A stretch of 64,000 bases of DNA from positions 62,001 to 126,000 of the forward strand of contig NZ_LR733413.1 of NCBI RefSeq assembly GCF_902506345.1. Reading direction: 5' to 3'. Made by a program: the position numbers and the translations under genes. Shown in pieces: positions 52,326-60,734 of this stretch. The number at the start of each line of letters is the position of its first letter. The stretch's first letter is position 1. The notes under the pieces were generated by a model. It saw nothing but the letters and a program-made list of their open reading frames with translations, was not told where the DNA came from and did no database searches. Source of the DNA: Flavobacterium sp. 9R (GTDB lineage Bacteria > Bacteroidota > Bacteroidia > Flavobacteriales > Flavobacteriaceae).

Positions 52326-54179
52326 ATGGCACATTTTAAATCTTTTCTTTGTTTTTGCTTGCTGGCAAGTCAACTGACTTTTGCTCAGAATGATTCGATT
52401 ACTCGCTTAAAAGAGGTCGTCATAGCTGATGCGAAGCTTCGCAAATTTTCTAGTTCTCAAACGATTCTTAGTTTGAACGATGCTGTTTTGTCTAAAAATA
52501 GTGCGTTGTTGACCAATTTACTCAATTATAATTCGGTTTTATATTTTAAAGAATACGGTCGTGGGATGCTATCGACGGTAGCTTTTAGGGGAACCACTGC
52601 GTCGCAAACTGCGGTGATTTGGAACGGCATCAACATCAATTCCCAAATGAATGGGAGTACCGATTTTAATACAATATCAGGAACGGATTATAATTCGATT
52701 GCAATTAAAGGAGGTGGAGGAAGTGTGATTTATGGCAGTGGGGCTATTGGTGGCACGGTGCATTTGAACAATGACTTGCGATTTGAGCGTTCTTTTTCAA
52801 ATCAATTGCGTCTTGATTATGGCAGTTTCAATACGCAGGGGATTCATTATAGCAGCCAGTTTTCAAATGCAAAATGGTCGGCTCAGATTGGTTTTTCTAG
52901 AAACTATTCTGATAACGATTACGATTATCCTGGTCTTTTTGATTGGAAGGGCAATCAGCGTTTTAATGAAAACGGGGAATATGAAGTGATTGGGTTCAAT
53001 GCAGCAATTGGTTTTAAAATCTCTGATAAGCAAATATTAAAAGCATACAGTCAGTCTTCGAATACCGATAGGAATATTTCTTTGCTTTCGCCCTCGGAGT
53101 CTAGAACAAAATACAAGAATGATTTTAGTAGAAATTTGTTGGAATACAATGGTGTTTTTGACCAATGGACGATGAATGGTAAGATGGCTTACCTTACGGA
53201 AGGTTATCAGTATTATCCGAACAAGTTGCTACAGCAATATAGTTTTGGGGAAACCAAGACTTGGATTACCAAAGCAGATGTCAGTTTTCAGGCATCGCCC
53301 TCATTTTTGGTAAATACAATTTTAGAATACAATACAACCCAAGGTGAAGGCTCTGGATTTGGATACCACGAAAGACAGATTGGTGCTGCTTCTGTGTTGT
53401 TGAAATATGAAATCGATTCGAAATGGCAAAATGAATTAGGGATTCGTAAAGAGTTTACCAATAATTATAAATCGCCTGTTCTTTTTTCGGCTGGAAGTGC
53501 TTTGCGCATCGCACCTTGGTACCAATTGAAAGTCAATGTTTCGCACAATTTCCGAATTCCTACCTACAATGATTTGTATTGGGAAGAAGGCGGTAATCCC
53601 AATTTAAAACCCGAAAGTGCTTACCAAGGCGAACTAGCCAATGTCTTTACTTATAAAAATTTCAGCTTGACGCAAACGGCCTATTACAATAAAATTAAAG
53701 ATTTGCTGCGTTGGGTTCCAGGGAATAATGGCATTTGGTCTCCTCAAAATACGGATCGCGTAGCCGCTTATGGAATAGAAGCCTTATTGGCTTGGAAAAA
53801 ACAATTTGGGAAGAGCATTTGGCAAATCAATGGGACGTATGCGTACACTATTTCTAAGAATGAGGAAACCCAAAAGCAATTGTTTTTTGTGCCTTATCAC
53901 AAAGCTACCGCTGCTTTGGCCTACAGTTATAAAAAATGGAGCGCTAATTATCAATTCCTGTTTAATGGTTTTGTCTATACGCAATCCGATAACAATCCTA
54001 GCGCTATCGTTCCTTCGTATTGGGTTTCTAATGTAGGCGTAGATTATGAATTTTTTAAGCGTAATCCAATAAAAATAGGCGCTCAAGTGCTTAATCTTTG
54101 GAATGAAAAATATGAAAGTCTGGAAAATAGAATGATGCCCGGACGCAATTTTAATTTGTATCTAATCTTTAAATTTTAA
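52326..54179 (+). CDS. btuB: TonB-dependent outer-membrane receptor, BtuB-type
   Basis: 617 residues from ATG 52326; the longer ORF reading starts inside the riboswitch and is rejected. Signal peptide about 1-20 (LLASQLTFAQ). Plug domain about 25-150 with LKEVVIADAKLR (TonB-box-like), STVAFRGTTASQTAVIWNGI and GGGGSVIYGSGAIGGTVHL; the rest is a 22-strand-type barrel ending NFNLYLIFKF with terminal Phe. The riboswitch immediately upstream makes cobalamin the likely ligand. The BtuG-like gene begins 4 nt after the stop. Confidence 0.92.
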   Translation: MAHFKSFLCFCLLASQLTFAQNDSITRLKEVVIADAKLRKFSSSQTILSLNDAVLSKNSALLTNLLNYNSVLYFKEYGRGMLSTVAFRGTTASQTAVIWNGININSQMNGSTDFNTISGTDYNSIAIKGGGGSVIYGSGAIGGTVHLNNDLRFERSFSNQLRLDYGSFNTQGIHYSSQFSNAKWSAQIGFSRNYSDNDYDYPGLFDWKGNQRFNENGEYEVIGFNAAIGFKISDKQILKAYSQSSNTDRNISLLSPSESRTKYKNDFSRNLLEYNGVFDQWTMNGKMAYLTEGYQYYPNKLLQQYSFGETKTWITKADVSFQASPSFLVNTILEYNTTQGEGSGFGYHERQIGAASVLLKYEIDSKWQNELGIRKEFTNNYKSPVLFSAGSALRIAPWYQLKVNVSHNFRIPTYNDLYWEEGGNPNLKPESAYQGELANVFTYKNFSLTQTAYYNKIKDLLRWVPGNNGIWSPQNTDRVAAYGIEALLAWKKQFGKSIWQINGTYAYTISKNEETQKQLFFVPYHKATAALAYSYKKWSANYQFLFNGFVYTQSDNNPSAIVPSYWVSNVGVDYEFFKRNPIKIGAQVLNLWNEKYESLENRMMPGRNFNLYLIFKF

Positions 54180-54183
54180 TATA

Positions 54184-55239
54184 ATGAAGTTAACTAGAGT
54201 TTTATTAGTAGCCTTTACTTTTGCCTTTTTGGCGTCTTGTACTAACGAGGACAACGAAAATGTATCCAAAGGGAATTATGATAATGGGGTATTTATTCTA
54301 AATGAAGGCAATTCTTCTGGAGGTTCGGTATCGTTTTTAGGAGAGGATTTGACTACTTTTAAACAAGATGTGTATGGAGCAGAAAACGTAGGTGATTTTT
54401 TCGGTACCTATGTACAATCGATTTTTTTTGATGGGGATAAAGCCTATGTGATTGCAGGTGGTTCTAATGTGATTAATGTAGTGAATCGCTATACGTTTAA
54501 GCTTATTGCAAAAATTGAAACAGGTCTAGTGACACCAAGATATGGGGTGGCAAAGAATGGTAAAGCGTATGTAACCAATGCGAACACTTATTCTTATGCA
54601 AATCCAGCTACTGGAAACACAGATGATTTCGTAGCTGTTATTGATTTGGCCACGAATAAAGTGGAATCTAAAATTAATTTGAATGCAACAGCCAATCGTA
54701 TTATTTTAGAGGGTGATAAGTTGTACATCACAGAACCTTATAATAGCGACAAAGTTTTGGTAGTAAATACAGTAACTAAGGCTTTAGAAACACCAATAGC
54801 TGTTGGGTCAAGCGCCAATACAATGGAAGTGAAAAACGGTGTTTTGTATGTGTTAGCATCTCCATATGGAAGTGCAAGCAAAATTGTAAAAGTGAAGTTG
54901 TCGGATAAATCGGTTACTGAAGTGGTGTTTCCAACGACTTTGACAGATGCAGGAAATTTGGATATTTATGGTTCTAAAATCTATTTCACAAAAGATACAG
55001 GAGTGTATAGTATGGATATTACAGCAACACAACCTTCAGATAAACCTATTTTTAACTACTCTTCTACTTCCCAATATGGAGTGATGTATGGTTTTGCGGT
55101 AGAGAATGATAAAATTTACATTGCCGATGGAGGAGATTTCGCTTCGAATAGTAAGGCCTATGTGTATTCTTTAACTGGTGCTTTGCAAAAAGAAGTAACA
55201 GTTGGAGTTGGACCAAACGGATTCTATTTTAATAATTAA
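54184..55239 (+). CDS. Surface lipoprotein beta-propeller, BtuG-like
   Basis: 351 residues. Lipobox FLASC with Cys19, followed by the acidic TNEDNENV, a plausible surface-export signal. The mature chain consists of repeated beta-propeller blades of the YncE/DUF5074 type: FDGDKAYVIAGGSNVINVVN, TPRYGVAKNGKAYVTNANTY, LEGDKLYITEPYNSDKVLVV, VKNGVLYVLASPYGSASKIV, FAVENDKIYIADGG. In Bacteroides, BtuG lipoproteins of this fold cap BtuB and bind B12 very tightly. The 4-nt linkage to btuB under the riboswitch supports that role; the ligand itself is inferred. Confidence 0.8.
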   Translation: MKLTRVLLVAFTFAFLASCTNEDNENVSKGNYDNGVFILNEGNSSGGSVSFLGEDLTTFKQDVYGAENVGDFFGTYVQSIFFDGDKAYVIAGGSNVINVVNRYTFKLIAKIETGLVTPRYGVAKNGKAYVTNANTYSYANPATGNTDDFVAVIDLATNKVESKINLNATANRIILEGDKLYITEPYNSDKVLVVNTVTKALETPIAVGSSANTMEVKNGVLYVLASPYGSASKIVKVKLSDKSVTEVVFPTTLTDAGNLDIYGSKIYFTKDTGVYSMDITATQPSDKPIFNYSSTSQYGVMYGFAVENDKIYIADGGDFASNSKAYVYSLTGALQKEVTVGVGPNGFYFNN

Positions 55240-55258
55240 AAGCTCTAGCTTAAAAACT

Positions 55259-55294
55259 AAAAAGGCGTTTTCGAAATGAAAACGCCTTTTTTTG
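55259..55294. terminator. Bidirectional terminator
   Basis: 12-bp stem AAAGGCGTTTTC (55261-55272) / GAAAACGCCTTT (55278-55289), loop GAAAT, with A-run before and T-run after. It serves btuG on the plus strand and, in reverse, the convergent amidase. Confidence 0.9.
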
Positions 55295-55312
55295 TTTGGG
55301 TAGTTGTTGTTT

Positions 55313-55939
55313 TTATTTTAGAGTTGAAACCACATCTAAAATGGTGTTGGCAATTTTTGTTTGTTCTACTTTATCGGTCAGGGTGCGTTTGTCATTTTCG
55401 TTAGTCAAATACCCTAATTCAATCAAAACACCAGGAACTGTTGCTTTCTTTAACACCATAAAAGGGGCGTTTTTTATGATAGCATTGCCTTTTAAAGCGG
55501 TTTGTTGTGTCAATCTTGAGTTAAGTTGTGTCGCAATTTCTTTAGATTGTTCAACCGTGGCAGGATTTTGTTCGTTGATGAAAAATTCCAAACCAGATTT
55601 TTGATTGTTGGCATTAGCATTAATATGCAACGAAATGAATAAATCTGGTTGTATGTTATTGATAAGGGCTGCGCGAGAATGCAACTCCACGAATTCATCC
55701 TCATTTCTAGTAAAATGTAAAACAATCGCTTGATTGGTATTCTGCGCTTTTATCTTATTTGCAATTTGGGAAACAATTTCTTTCTCGATAGCAGCATCAC
55801 TTTTTGCACCAAAGTCGTGTCCGCCGTGTCCTGCATCAATCACCACGTGGATGGTTTTTGAAGGTTTCAATGCTGGTGAAATAAATGCTAAAGAAGCACA
55901 CGCTAAGATTCCGATACCAATTTTAGAATACAATTTCAT
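55313..55939 (-). CDS. N-acetylmuramoyl-L-alanine amidase (Amidase_3)
   Basis: 208 residues. Signal peptide or anchor about 1-24. It cleaves between N-acetylmuramic acid and the stem peptide in the periplasm, typically for daughter-cell separation. Zinc ligands and catalytic Glu of the AmiC fold are visible: His38 (VIDAGHGGHDFGA), Glu52 (AIEKEIV), His105 (LFISLHINAN), Glu174 (PGVLIELGYLTN). The SGLEFFIN segment is also typical. The compact form has no AMIN targeting domain. Stands alone, convergent with btuG. Confidence 0.93.
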   Translation of the reverse strand: MKLYSKIGIGILACASLAFISPALKPSKTIHVVIDAGHGGHDFGAKSDAAIEKEIVSQIANKIKAQNTNQAIVLHFTRNEDEFVELHSRAALINNIQPDLFISLHINANANNQKSGLEFFINEQNPATVEQSKEIATQLNSRLTQQTALKGNAIIKNAPFMVLKKATVPGVLIELGYLTNENDKRTLTDKVEQTKIANTILDVVSTLK

Positions 55940-56035
55940 ACTATAATGTTTTAAGAGTTACTAATGAAGTTTCAAAAAGCATTGCTTTTCAGTGATATAG
56001 GTATAACGCTATATTTTCTGATTTTAGTATAATTC

Positions 56036-57478
56036 CTATAAAGATTTTAATAATCCCTCAGGAATCGTTTCTAGATACATTTCGTTTCCAAAGCCTCTAA
56101 TAGATTTCGCATCTTTGAAAAACTCAAATGTTTTGCCTTTTGCAGCAGGGGTTCCTTTTGCCGTCCCCGTAATTTTTCCAATAGCTAACTTTAACAAAGG
56201 TTCGTTAACATCACCCAAAACACCAAAGGTACTGATGGTTTCTGCTTGTTGGAAAGTTGGTGTTAAACCACTTTGGTAGTCACCAAAGCCATCAGCATTC
56301 ACAATTTTGAGCACTAACGGTTGCATAGCATATTTGTGAGAAGGGTTTACGTTCTCTTTTTGGAAAGTTGGAGAATCATACAAGGTAATTGATCCTACGT
56401 TTTTACCTGTAGTAACATCTCCAATTTGAACAACATTAATAAAAGGTTTCAAACCATTAATCACCAATTCACTAGCAGAAGCCGTACTTTTTGTTGTAAT
56501 AATGTAGACTTTGGTTAAGTTCAAACTATTGATTGGTGTGCTTTCAATTTTATCGGTAAAAAAGTTTTTGAGCGCCTCGGGATTGTTAGTGCTGAAATAA
56601 GCCTCAATTTTTTCGTTCCATTGTTGCTTAGCAAATAATTTTCCGGTGAATTGTCCTGTAATCATACTAGCCAATCTAGTAGCAGTTTGTACTGAACCTC
56701 CACCATTGTAACGTAAGTCCAAAACTAAATCGGTAATGCCTTGTGATTTTAAACTTCCAAAAGCGTCATTGAGTTGGGTATCATAATTAGCAAAAAAGCC
56801 GTTGTACATCAAATAGCCTATTTTTTTTCCTCCAGTTTCGATTACTTTATTGATCAAAATTGGATTTTCATTCAGAGTGGTTTTGGTTAACGCTACTGAT
56901 TTTCCATTACTCACGATGGTTGAACCATTGAATTCGGCTAAATTCAAAGTGTAACTTTCGGCATTTAGCAATAAAGTTTGATAGTTGCTAACGGTCAATT
57001 GTGTTCCGTTTACGGCTGTAAAATAGTCTCCTCGTTTAATAGCTTTGGTCGAAGCATCAGAGCCAGGAATAATGTAGCGAACATAACCAAAAATTTCAGT
57101 TGTGCTTCCGGGTTTGTAGCTTAATCCAAAATCAACACCATCATTTTTAGTGGTACCTTGGAAGGATTGCTCAAGCGCAACATAGTCATCAACAATCCAG
57201 CTAAAACGATCGATGGATTTGTCTACTCGCAAGGCTTCGAACAAACTTTCTGGAGTACTGTAGCCTTCTAGAAAGGCATTTAATTCGCTTTGATTTTTAA
57301 ATTTATCATCGGCCAAATTAGGAACATCACTTTGCCATAAATAGTATTGATTCATCCCTTTCCAAACAAAATTTTGAATAGTTAAGTTGGTGGCAGGTTT
57401 GTCGTCATTGTCTTCACAACTTTGAAAAACGAAGAGACTTAAGAATAAAAAGAATACAGTTTTGAGAATTGTTTTCAT
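56036..57478 (-). CDS. S41-family (C-terminal processing type) peptidase lipoprotein
   Basis: 480 residues. Lipobox VFQSC with Cys21, then EDNDDKP, an acidic stretch that could direct surface display. An N-terminal helical region (about 30-110) is followed by a PDZ-like domain (about 112-190; VDFGLSYKPG, PGSDASTKAIKRGDYFTAVN) and the S41 core (about 215-420): LVLDLRYNGGGSVQTATRLA, the nucleophile segment TKSTASASELVINGLKP (Ser334 or Ser336) and GDVTTGKNVGS carrying the candidate lysine. It should cut exported protein substrates; which ones is unknown. Divergent from the ECF sigma gene. Confidence 0.88.
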   Translation of the reverse strand: MKTILKTVFFLFLSLFVFQSCEDNDDKPATNLTIQNFVWKGMNQYYLWQSDVPNLADDKFKNQSELNAFLEGYSTPESLFEALRVDKSIDRFSWIVDDYVALEQSFQGTTKNDGVDFGLSYKPGSTTEIFGYVRYIIPGSDASTKAIKRGDYFTAVNGTQLTVSNYQTLLLNAESYTLNLAEFNGSTIVSNGKSVALTKTTLNENPILINKVIETGGKKIGYLMYNGFFANYDTQLNDAFGSLKSQGITDLVLDLRYNGGGSVQTATRLASMITGQFTGKLFAKQQWNEKIEAYFSTNNPEALKNFFTDKIESTPINSLNLTKVYIITTKSTASASELVINGLKPFINVVQIGDVTTGKNVGSITLYDSPTFQKENVNPSHKYAMQPLVLKIVNADGFGDYQSGLTPTFQQAETISTFGVLGDVNEPLLKLAIGKITGTAKGTPAAKGKTFEFFKDAKSIRGFGNEMYLETIPEGLLKSL

Positions 57479-57757
57479 AGGTTGAAATTTATTTTTTTTA
57501 AGGCTATTGGTAATTGCTTTGCTTTTTCGATGGTAAAGAAATCGAATCGTTTGATTGCTATCCTTGTATCGAGTGTTTTATTATTAGTAACGTTATTGTT
57601 TACTTATCATAATTAATAACAACACAAATTACATAGTGGCTAAGTGAATGATTAGTTGCAGTAAAAATACTAACTTTAAAATTATTTTTTTATTGTTTGT
57701 AACAAAAATAATTGTCGTTCGTCTTGCTTATATGAACCGCTAGAAACAACCATTAGA

Positions 57758-58267
57758 ATGAACCAAAATGAGTTTGTACAATTGATTACTCCTTTCAAAG
57801 ACAAGGTCTTTCGATTGGCCAAACGATTACTCGTGAGCACAGAGGAGGCTGAAGATGCTACACAAGATGTTTTGGTAAAGTTGTGGAATAAAAATGAAAG
57901 TTTATCCGGTTATGCCAGCGTTGAAGCCTTGGCTATGACTATGACTAAGAATCATTGTTTGGATCAGTTAAAAGCGAAACGTTCCAGTAATTTGCGAATT
58001 GTACACAACAATTACACGGATAGAGAACCAAGCTTGCAGCAAAAAGTAGAAGACAATGATAGTTTGAATTGGGTGGCTAAAATAATTGATCAGTTGCCAG
58101 AACAGCAACGTATGATTATTCAGCTTAGAGAAGTAGAGCAATATGAGTTTGAAGAAATTGCCAAATTATTAGAAATGAATGAAACCGCCATTCGCGTGGC
58201 ACTCTCTAGGGCTAGAAAAACCATTAGAGAGCATATGTTAAAAACACACCGTTATGGAACTGTATAA
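57758..58267 (+). CDS. ECF-family RNA polymerase sigma factor
   Basis: 169 residues. Region 2: ITPFKDKVFRLAKRLLVSTE, EEAEDATQDVLVKLWNKNES, AMTMTKNHCLDQLKAKR; region 4: LPEQQRMIIQLREVEQYEFE, EIAKLLEMNETAIRVALSRA, ending RKTIREHM. It is a Bacteroidota ECF type paired with a small membrane anti-sigma-like protein whose gene it overlaps by 14 nt. The 279-nt divergent region to the S41 gene shows no convincing consensus promoter, compatible with autoregulation by its own sigma. Confidence 0.92.
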   Translation: MNQNEFVQLITPFKDKVFRLAKRLLVSTEEAEDATQDVLVKLWNKNESLSGYASVEALAMTMTKNHCLDQLKAKRSSNLRIVHNNYTDREPSLQQKVEDNDSLNWVAKIIDQLPEQQRMIIQLREVEQYEFEEIAKLLEMNETAIRVALSRARKTIREHMLKTHRYGTV

Positions 58268-58721
58268 AATAGAAGAGCTTTTAGAAAAATACTTTCAGGG
58301 AGAAACCAGTATTGCCGAGGAAAAAGAATTGACGAATTATTTTTCTTCACCGAATGTTGCGCAGCATTTAGAGCAATACAAACCGATGTTTGGTTATTTT
58401 TCCTTAGCAAAGCAAGAAACTAGTAGCCAAAAAGGGGCATTAATTTCTGAAAATGAGTCTAAGGGGCTTAAAAGAATTTGGTGGTCTGCAGCTGCATCGG
58501 TTGCTGTTTTGCTTGGAGTAGGAATGTATGTTTACAATACCACTGCAACCCATACAAGTGTCGCTACGAACGAATTGGGAACCTATGATTCTCCCGAGGA
58601 GGCGTTTCGCGAAACTCAAAAAGCACTTGCCTTGTTGTCGGGACATGTAAACACCGGTATAGAAAGTGTACAGGTCATTCAGGAATACGATAATTCAAAA
58701 GAAAAAATTTTTAATCAGTAA
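58254..58721 (+). CDS. Putative anti-sigma membrane protein
   Basis: 155 residues. A cytoplasmic N-terminus (1-74) begins MELYKIEELLEKYFQGETSI AEEKEL-like, the short Glu-rich sequence common in Bacteroidota proteins coupled to ECF sigmas. One TM helix at about 75-94 (IWWSAAASVAVLLGVGMYVY) and a periplasmic tail of about 60 residues with YDSPEEAFRETQKALALLSG. It lacks a recognisable zinc anti-sigma HxxxCxxC motif. Role inferred from the 14-nt overlap with the sigma gene and from topology. Confidence 0.7.
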   Translation: MELYKIEELLEKYFQGETSIAEEKELTNYFSSPNVAQHLEQYKPMFGYFSLAKQETSSQKGALISENESKGLKRIWWSAAASVAVLLGVGMYVYNTTATHTSVATNELGTYDSPEEAFRETQKALALLSGHVNTGIESVQVIQEYDNSKEKIFNQ

Positions 58722-58732
58722 ATCAAAAAATC

Positions 58733-59308
58733 ATGAAAACAACAGTTTTAATCAGAAACAATAAGCAATCCGTATCAATAATGAGAACAATTTTTTTATC
58801 TGTACTTTTTGTACTTATGGCGTCACCACTATTTGCTCAGGGAGCCTTCGATAAATTCGATGGTCAAGACGATGTTACTTCGGTTATCGTCAATAAAAAA
58901 ATGTTCGAAATGATGAGTAAAGTCAAAGTAGATGCCTCCGACAAAGAAATGCAGCAATACCATCGTTTGATTAAAAAGTTAGATAACCTAAAGGTCTTTA
59001 CTACCAAAAGTTCTCGTGTTGAAGCGGAAATGAAAGCAACTGCGGAGCGTTATATGAAAACGGCTAATCTAGAAGAACTTATGCGTGTAAACGATAATGG
59101 TCGTAGCATTAAAATTTTAGTAAAATCAGGAGCCAAAGACACACAAATTAGAGAGCTATTGATGTTTATAGATGGTGGAAAAGGAGAAGATAGTGTATTG
59201 ATGTCTTTGACAGGAGATTTTGATTTGAATGAAATCTCTGTATTGACAGATAAAATGCGTTTTCCTGGCGGAGACGATTTGAAAAAAGCTACAAAAGGAA
59301 AAAAGTAA
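58733..59308 (+). CDS. DUF4252 domain exported protein
   Basis: 191 residues (175 if the second ATG at 58781 is used, which would give a more standard signal peptide MRTIFLSVLFVLMASPLFAQ). The DUF4252 domain follows: FDKFDGQDDVTSVIVNKKMF, MMSKVKV, LIKKLDNLKVFTTKSSRVEA, RSIKILVKSGAKDTQIRELL, SLTGDFDLNEISVLTDKM. Function unknown; the domain is largely confined to Bacteroidota and usually follows ECF sigma/anti-sigma genes. It starts 11 nt after the anti-sigma gene, so it is part of that operon. Confidence 0.85.
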   Translation: MKTTVLIRNNKQSVSIMRTIFLSVLFVLMASPLFAQGAFDKFDGQDDVTSVIVNKKMFEMMSKVKVDASDKEMQQYHRLIKKLDNLKVFTTKSSRVEAEMKATAERYMKTANLEELMRVNDNGRSIKILVKSGAKDTQIRELLMFIDGGKGEDSVLMSLTGDFDLNEISVLTDKMRFPGGDDLKKATKGKK

Positions 59309-59392
59309 TAACTAGTGCTTAGTCGTTAGTGATTAGTAATCGAGTTCTTGTTTTTGATGCTGGTTTCTAATCCAAGATATAGGATTCCAATT

Positions 59393-59419
59393 CCTGCAAG
59401 GTTTTCAAAACCTTGTAGG
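59393..59419. repeat. Isolated palindrome
   Basis: 13-bp arms CCTGCAAGGTTTT / AAAACCTTGTAGG around one C, in the gap between the two DUF4252 genes. Without a T-run; it resembles a dispersed palindromic repeat rather than a terminator. Confidence 0.6.
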
Positions 59420-59530
59420 TCTGTTTTCAGAATCTTAAAGTACGAAAACAAAAAAACTAAAAGAATTGGAATAAACTTAGAGTTAAGAATATTCAAAATG
59501 GAACGCTATTAATATAAAAAAGGTAAAAAA

Positions 59531-60070
59531 ATGAAAGCAGTAGTTGGTTTGGCTATTTTCCTATGCCTGTGGTTGACAAGTTGTAACTCTGAACCGAGTT
59601 TGCAAAAGTATTTTGTAGAAAATACAGAAAATAAAAATTTCATAGCGTTTGATATTTCCTCTTCGATTTTGAATGTGGATAAAACGAAACTCTCTCTAGA
59701 GCAGCAACAAGCCTTACAATCGTTTGAAAAAATAAATATTTTGGCTTTCAAGCGCAATCCAAATAATACTGCTGAGTTCGAAACTGAGCGCGCCAAATTA
59801 AACGGAATCTTGAAAAACCCAAAGTACCAACAACTTATGAAAATTGGTTCTGGTAAAGAAGGTGCTTCGGTAAGTTTTGTAGGAGCAGATGAGCATATCG
59901 AAGAGTTTATTTTATTTGCCAACCAAAAAGAAACCGGTTTTGCAGTAGTTCGGGTGTTAGGTAAAGACATGAATCCTACCCATATTATGAATATGATGTC
60001 CGTTTTGCAGCAATCAAAAATCGATTTGGATCAGTTGAAACCGTTACAGGAATTGTTGAAGAAGCAATAA
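59531..60070 (+). CDS. DUF4252 domain lipoprotein
   Basis: 179 residues. Lipobox LWLTSC with Cys18. The remainder is a diverged second DUF4252 copy: LQKYFVENTENKNFIAFDIS, INILAFKRNPNNTAEFETER, LMKIGSGKEGASVSFVGADE, EFILFANQKETGFAVVRVLG, KDMNPTHIMNMMSVL. It differs from the first copy by being lipidated. About 220 nt with a palindrome separate the copies, so co-transcription is uncertain. Function unknown. Confidence 0.82.
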   Translation: MKAVVGLAIFLCLWLTSCNSEPSLQKYFVENTENKNFIAFDISSSILNVDKTKLSLEQQQALQSFEKINILAFKRNPNNTAEFETERAKLNGILKNPKYQQLMKIGSGKEGASVSFVGADEHIEEFILFANQKETGFAVVRVLGKDMNPTHIMNMMSVLQQSKIDLDQLKPLQELLKKQ

Positions 60071-60107
60071 TTTCAGATAATTATCAATAAGAACGGCTGG
60101 CGAATTG

Positions 60108-60734
60108 CTAGCCGTTTTTTTGTTGATACGTTTCCCAATCCTCAGGTGTATTCAGATTTAGGATTACCTCTGAATTTTCAACGGGTACAATGCCAATCAT
60201 TGACGAAGGACAAGCTTTAATCAAATAATCCAACCGACTGTTGCTGGAATCCAGTTGAAGTAGTGGTCTCCAAAACGAAGCGGCCATAACGATAGGATGT
60301 CCGTTTTTGCCTTTGTAATTAGGGACAACAATGGCTTGCTGTTTTTCTAAAAGTAGTTGTAGGGTTTCGTCTTTGGGTATAGGAACATCAATGGGGCAGA
60401 ATAATATAGTTTTAGGTTCTTCTATTTGAGAAAGAACCGTTTGTAAGCTCGAAAAAGAACCTCTTTCAGGGTTGGGATTTACAATGGCTCGAATGTTGAG
60501 ATTTAAGTAAGTAATAGGTGCTTGTAAAGCTGAGGTTAACCAAGGTAGCTTCTCACAATAAGTAGACGTATGAAAACCCAATACGATATAAACTTCGGTA
60601 CCACCAGCGGAAGCTATGCTTTTTAATTGGGTTTCGAGCCAATATTCTTCTTTGTTGAATAGTAATCCTTTGGGTTGCCCCATTCGTTCTGATTTTCCTC
60701 CTGCCAATAGTACAAAAGCAACATTATTTTTCAT
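60108..60734 (-). CDS. MobA/MocA-like molybdenum cofactor nucleotidyltransferase
   Basis: 208 residues from ATG 60734, which overlaps the end of xdhC by 11 nt; the ORF can be read from 60773, but that start has no merit. Nucleotidyltransferase signature FVLLAGGKSERMGQPKGLL (about 5-23), then GSFSSLQTVL, FCPIDVPIPKDET and the substrate segment YKGKNGHPIVM. Such proteins add CMP or GMP to molybdopterin. Next to an XdhC and an aldehyde/isoquinoline oxidoreductase, formation of molybdopterin cytosine dinucleotide (MocA-like) is most likely; not provable from sequence. Confidence 0.85.
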   Translation of the reverse strand: MKNNVAFVLLAGGKSERMGQPKGLLFNKEEYWLETQLKSIASAGGTEVYIVLGFHTSTYCEKLPWLTSALQAPITYLNLNIRAIVNPNPERGSFSSLQTVLSQIEEPKTILFCPIDVPIPKDETLQLLLEKQQAIVVPNYKGKNGHPIVMAASFWRPLLQLDSSNSRLDYLIKACPSSMIGIVPVENSEVILNLNTPEDWETYQQKNG

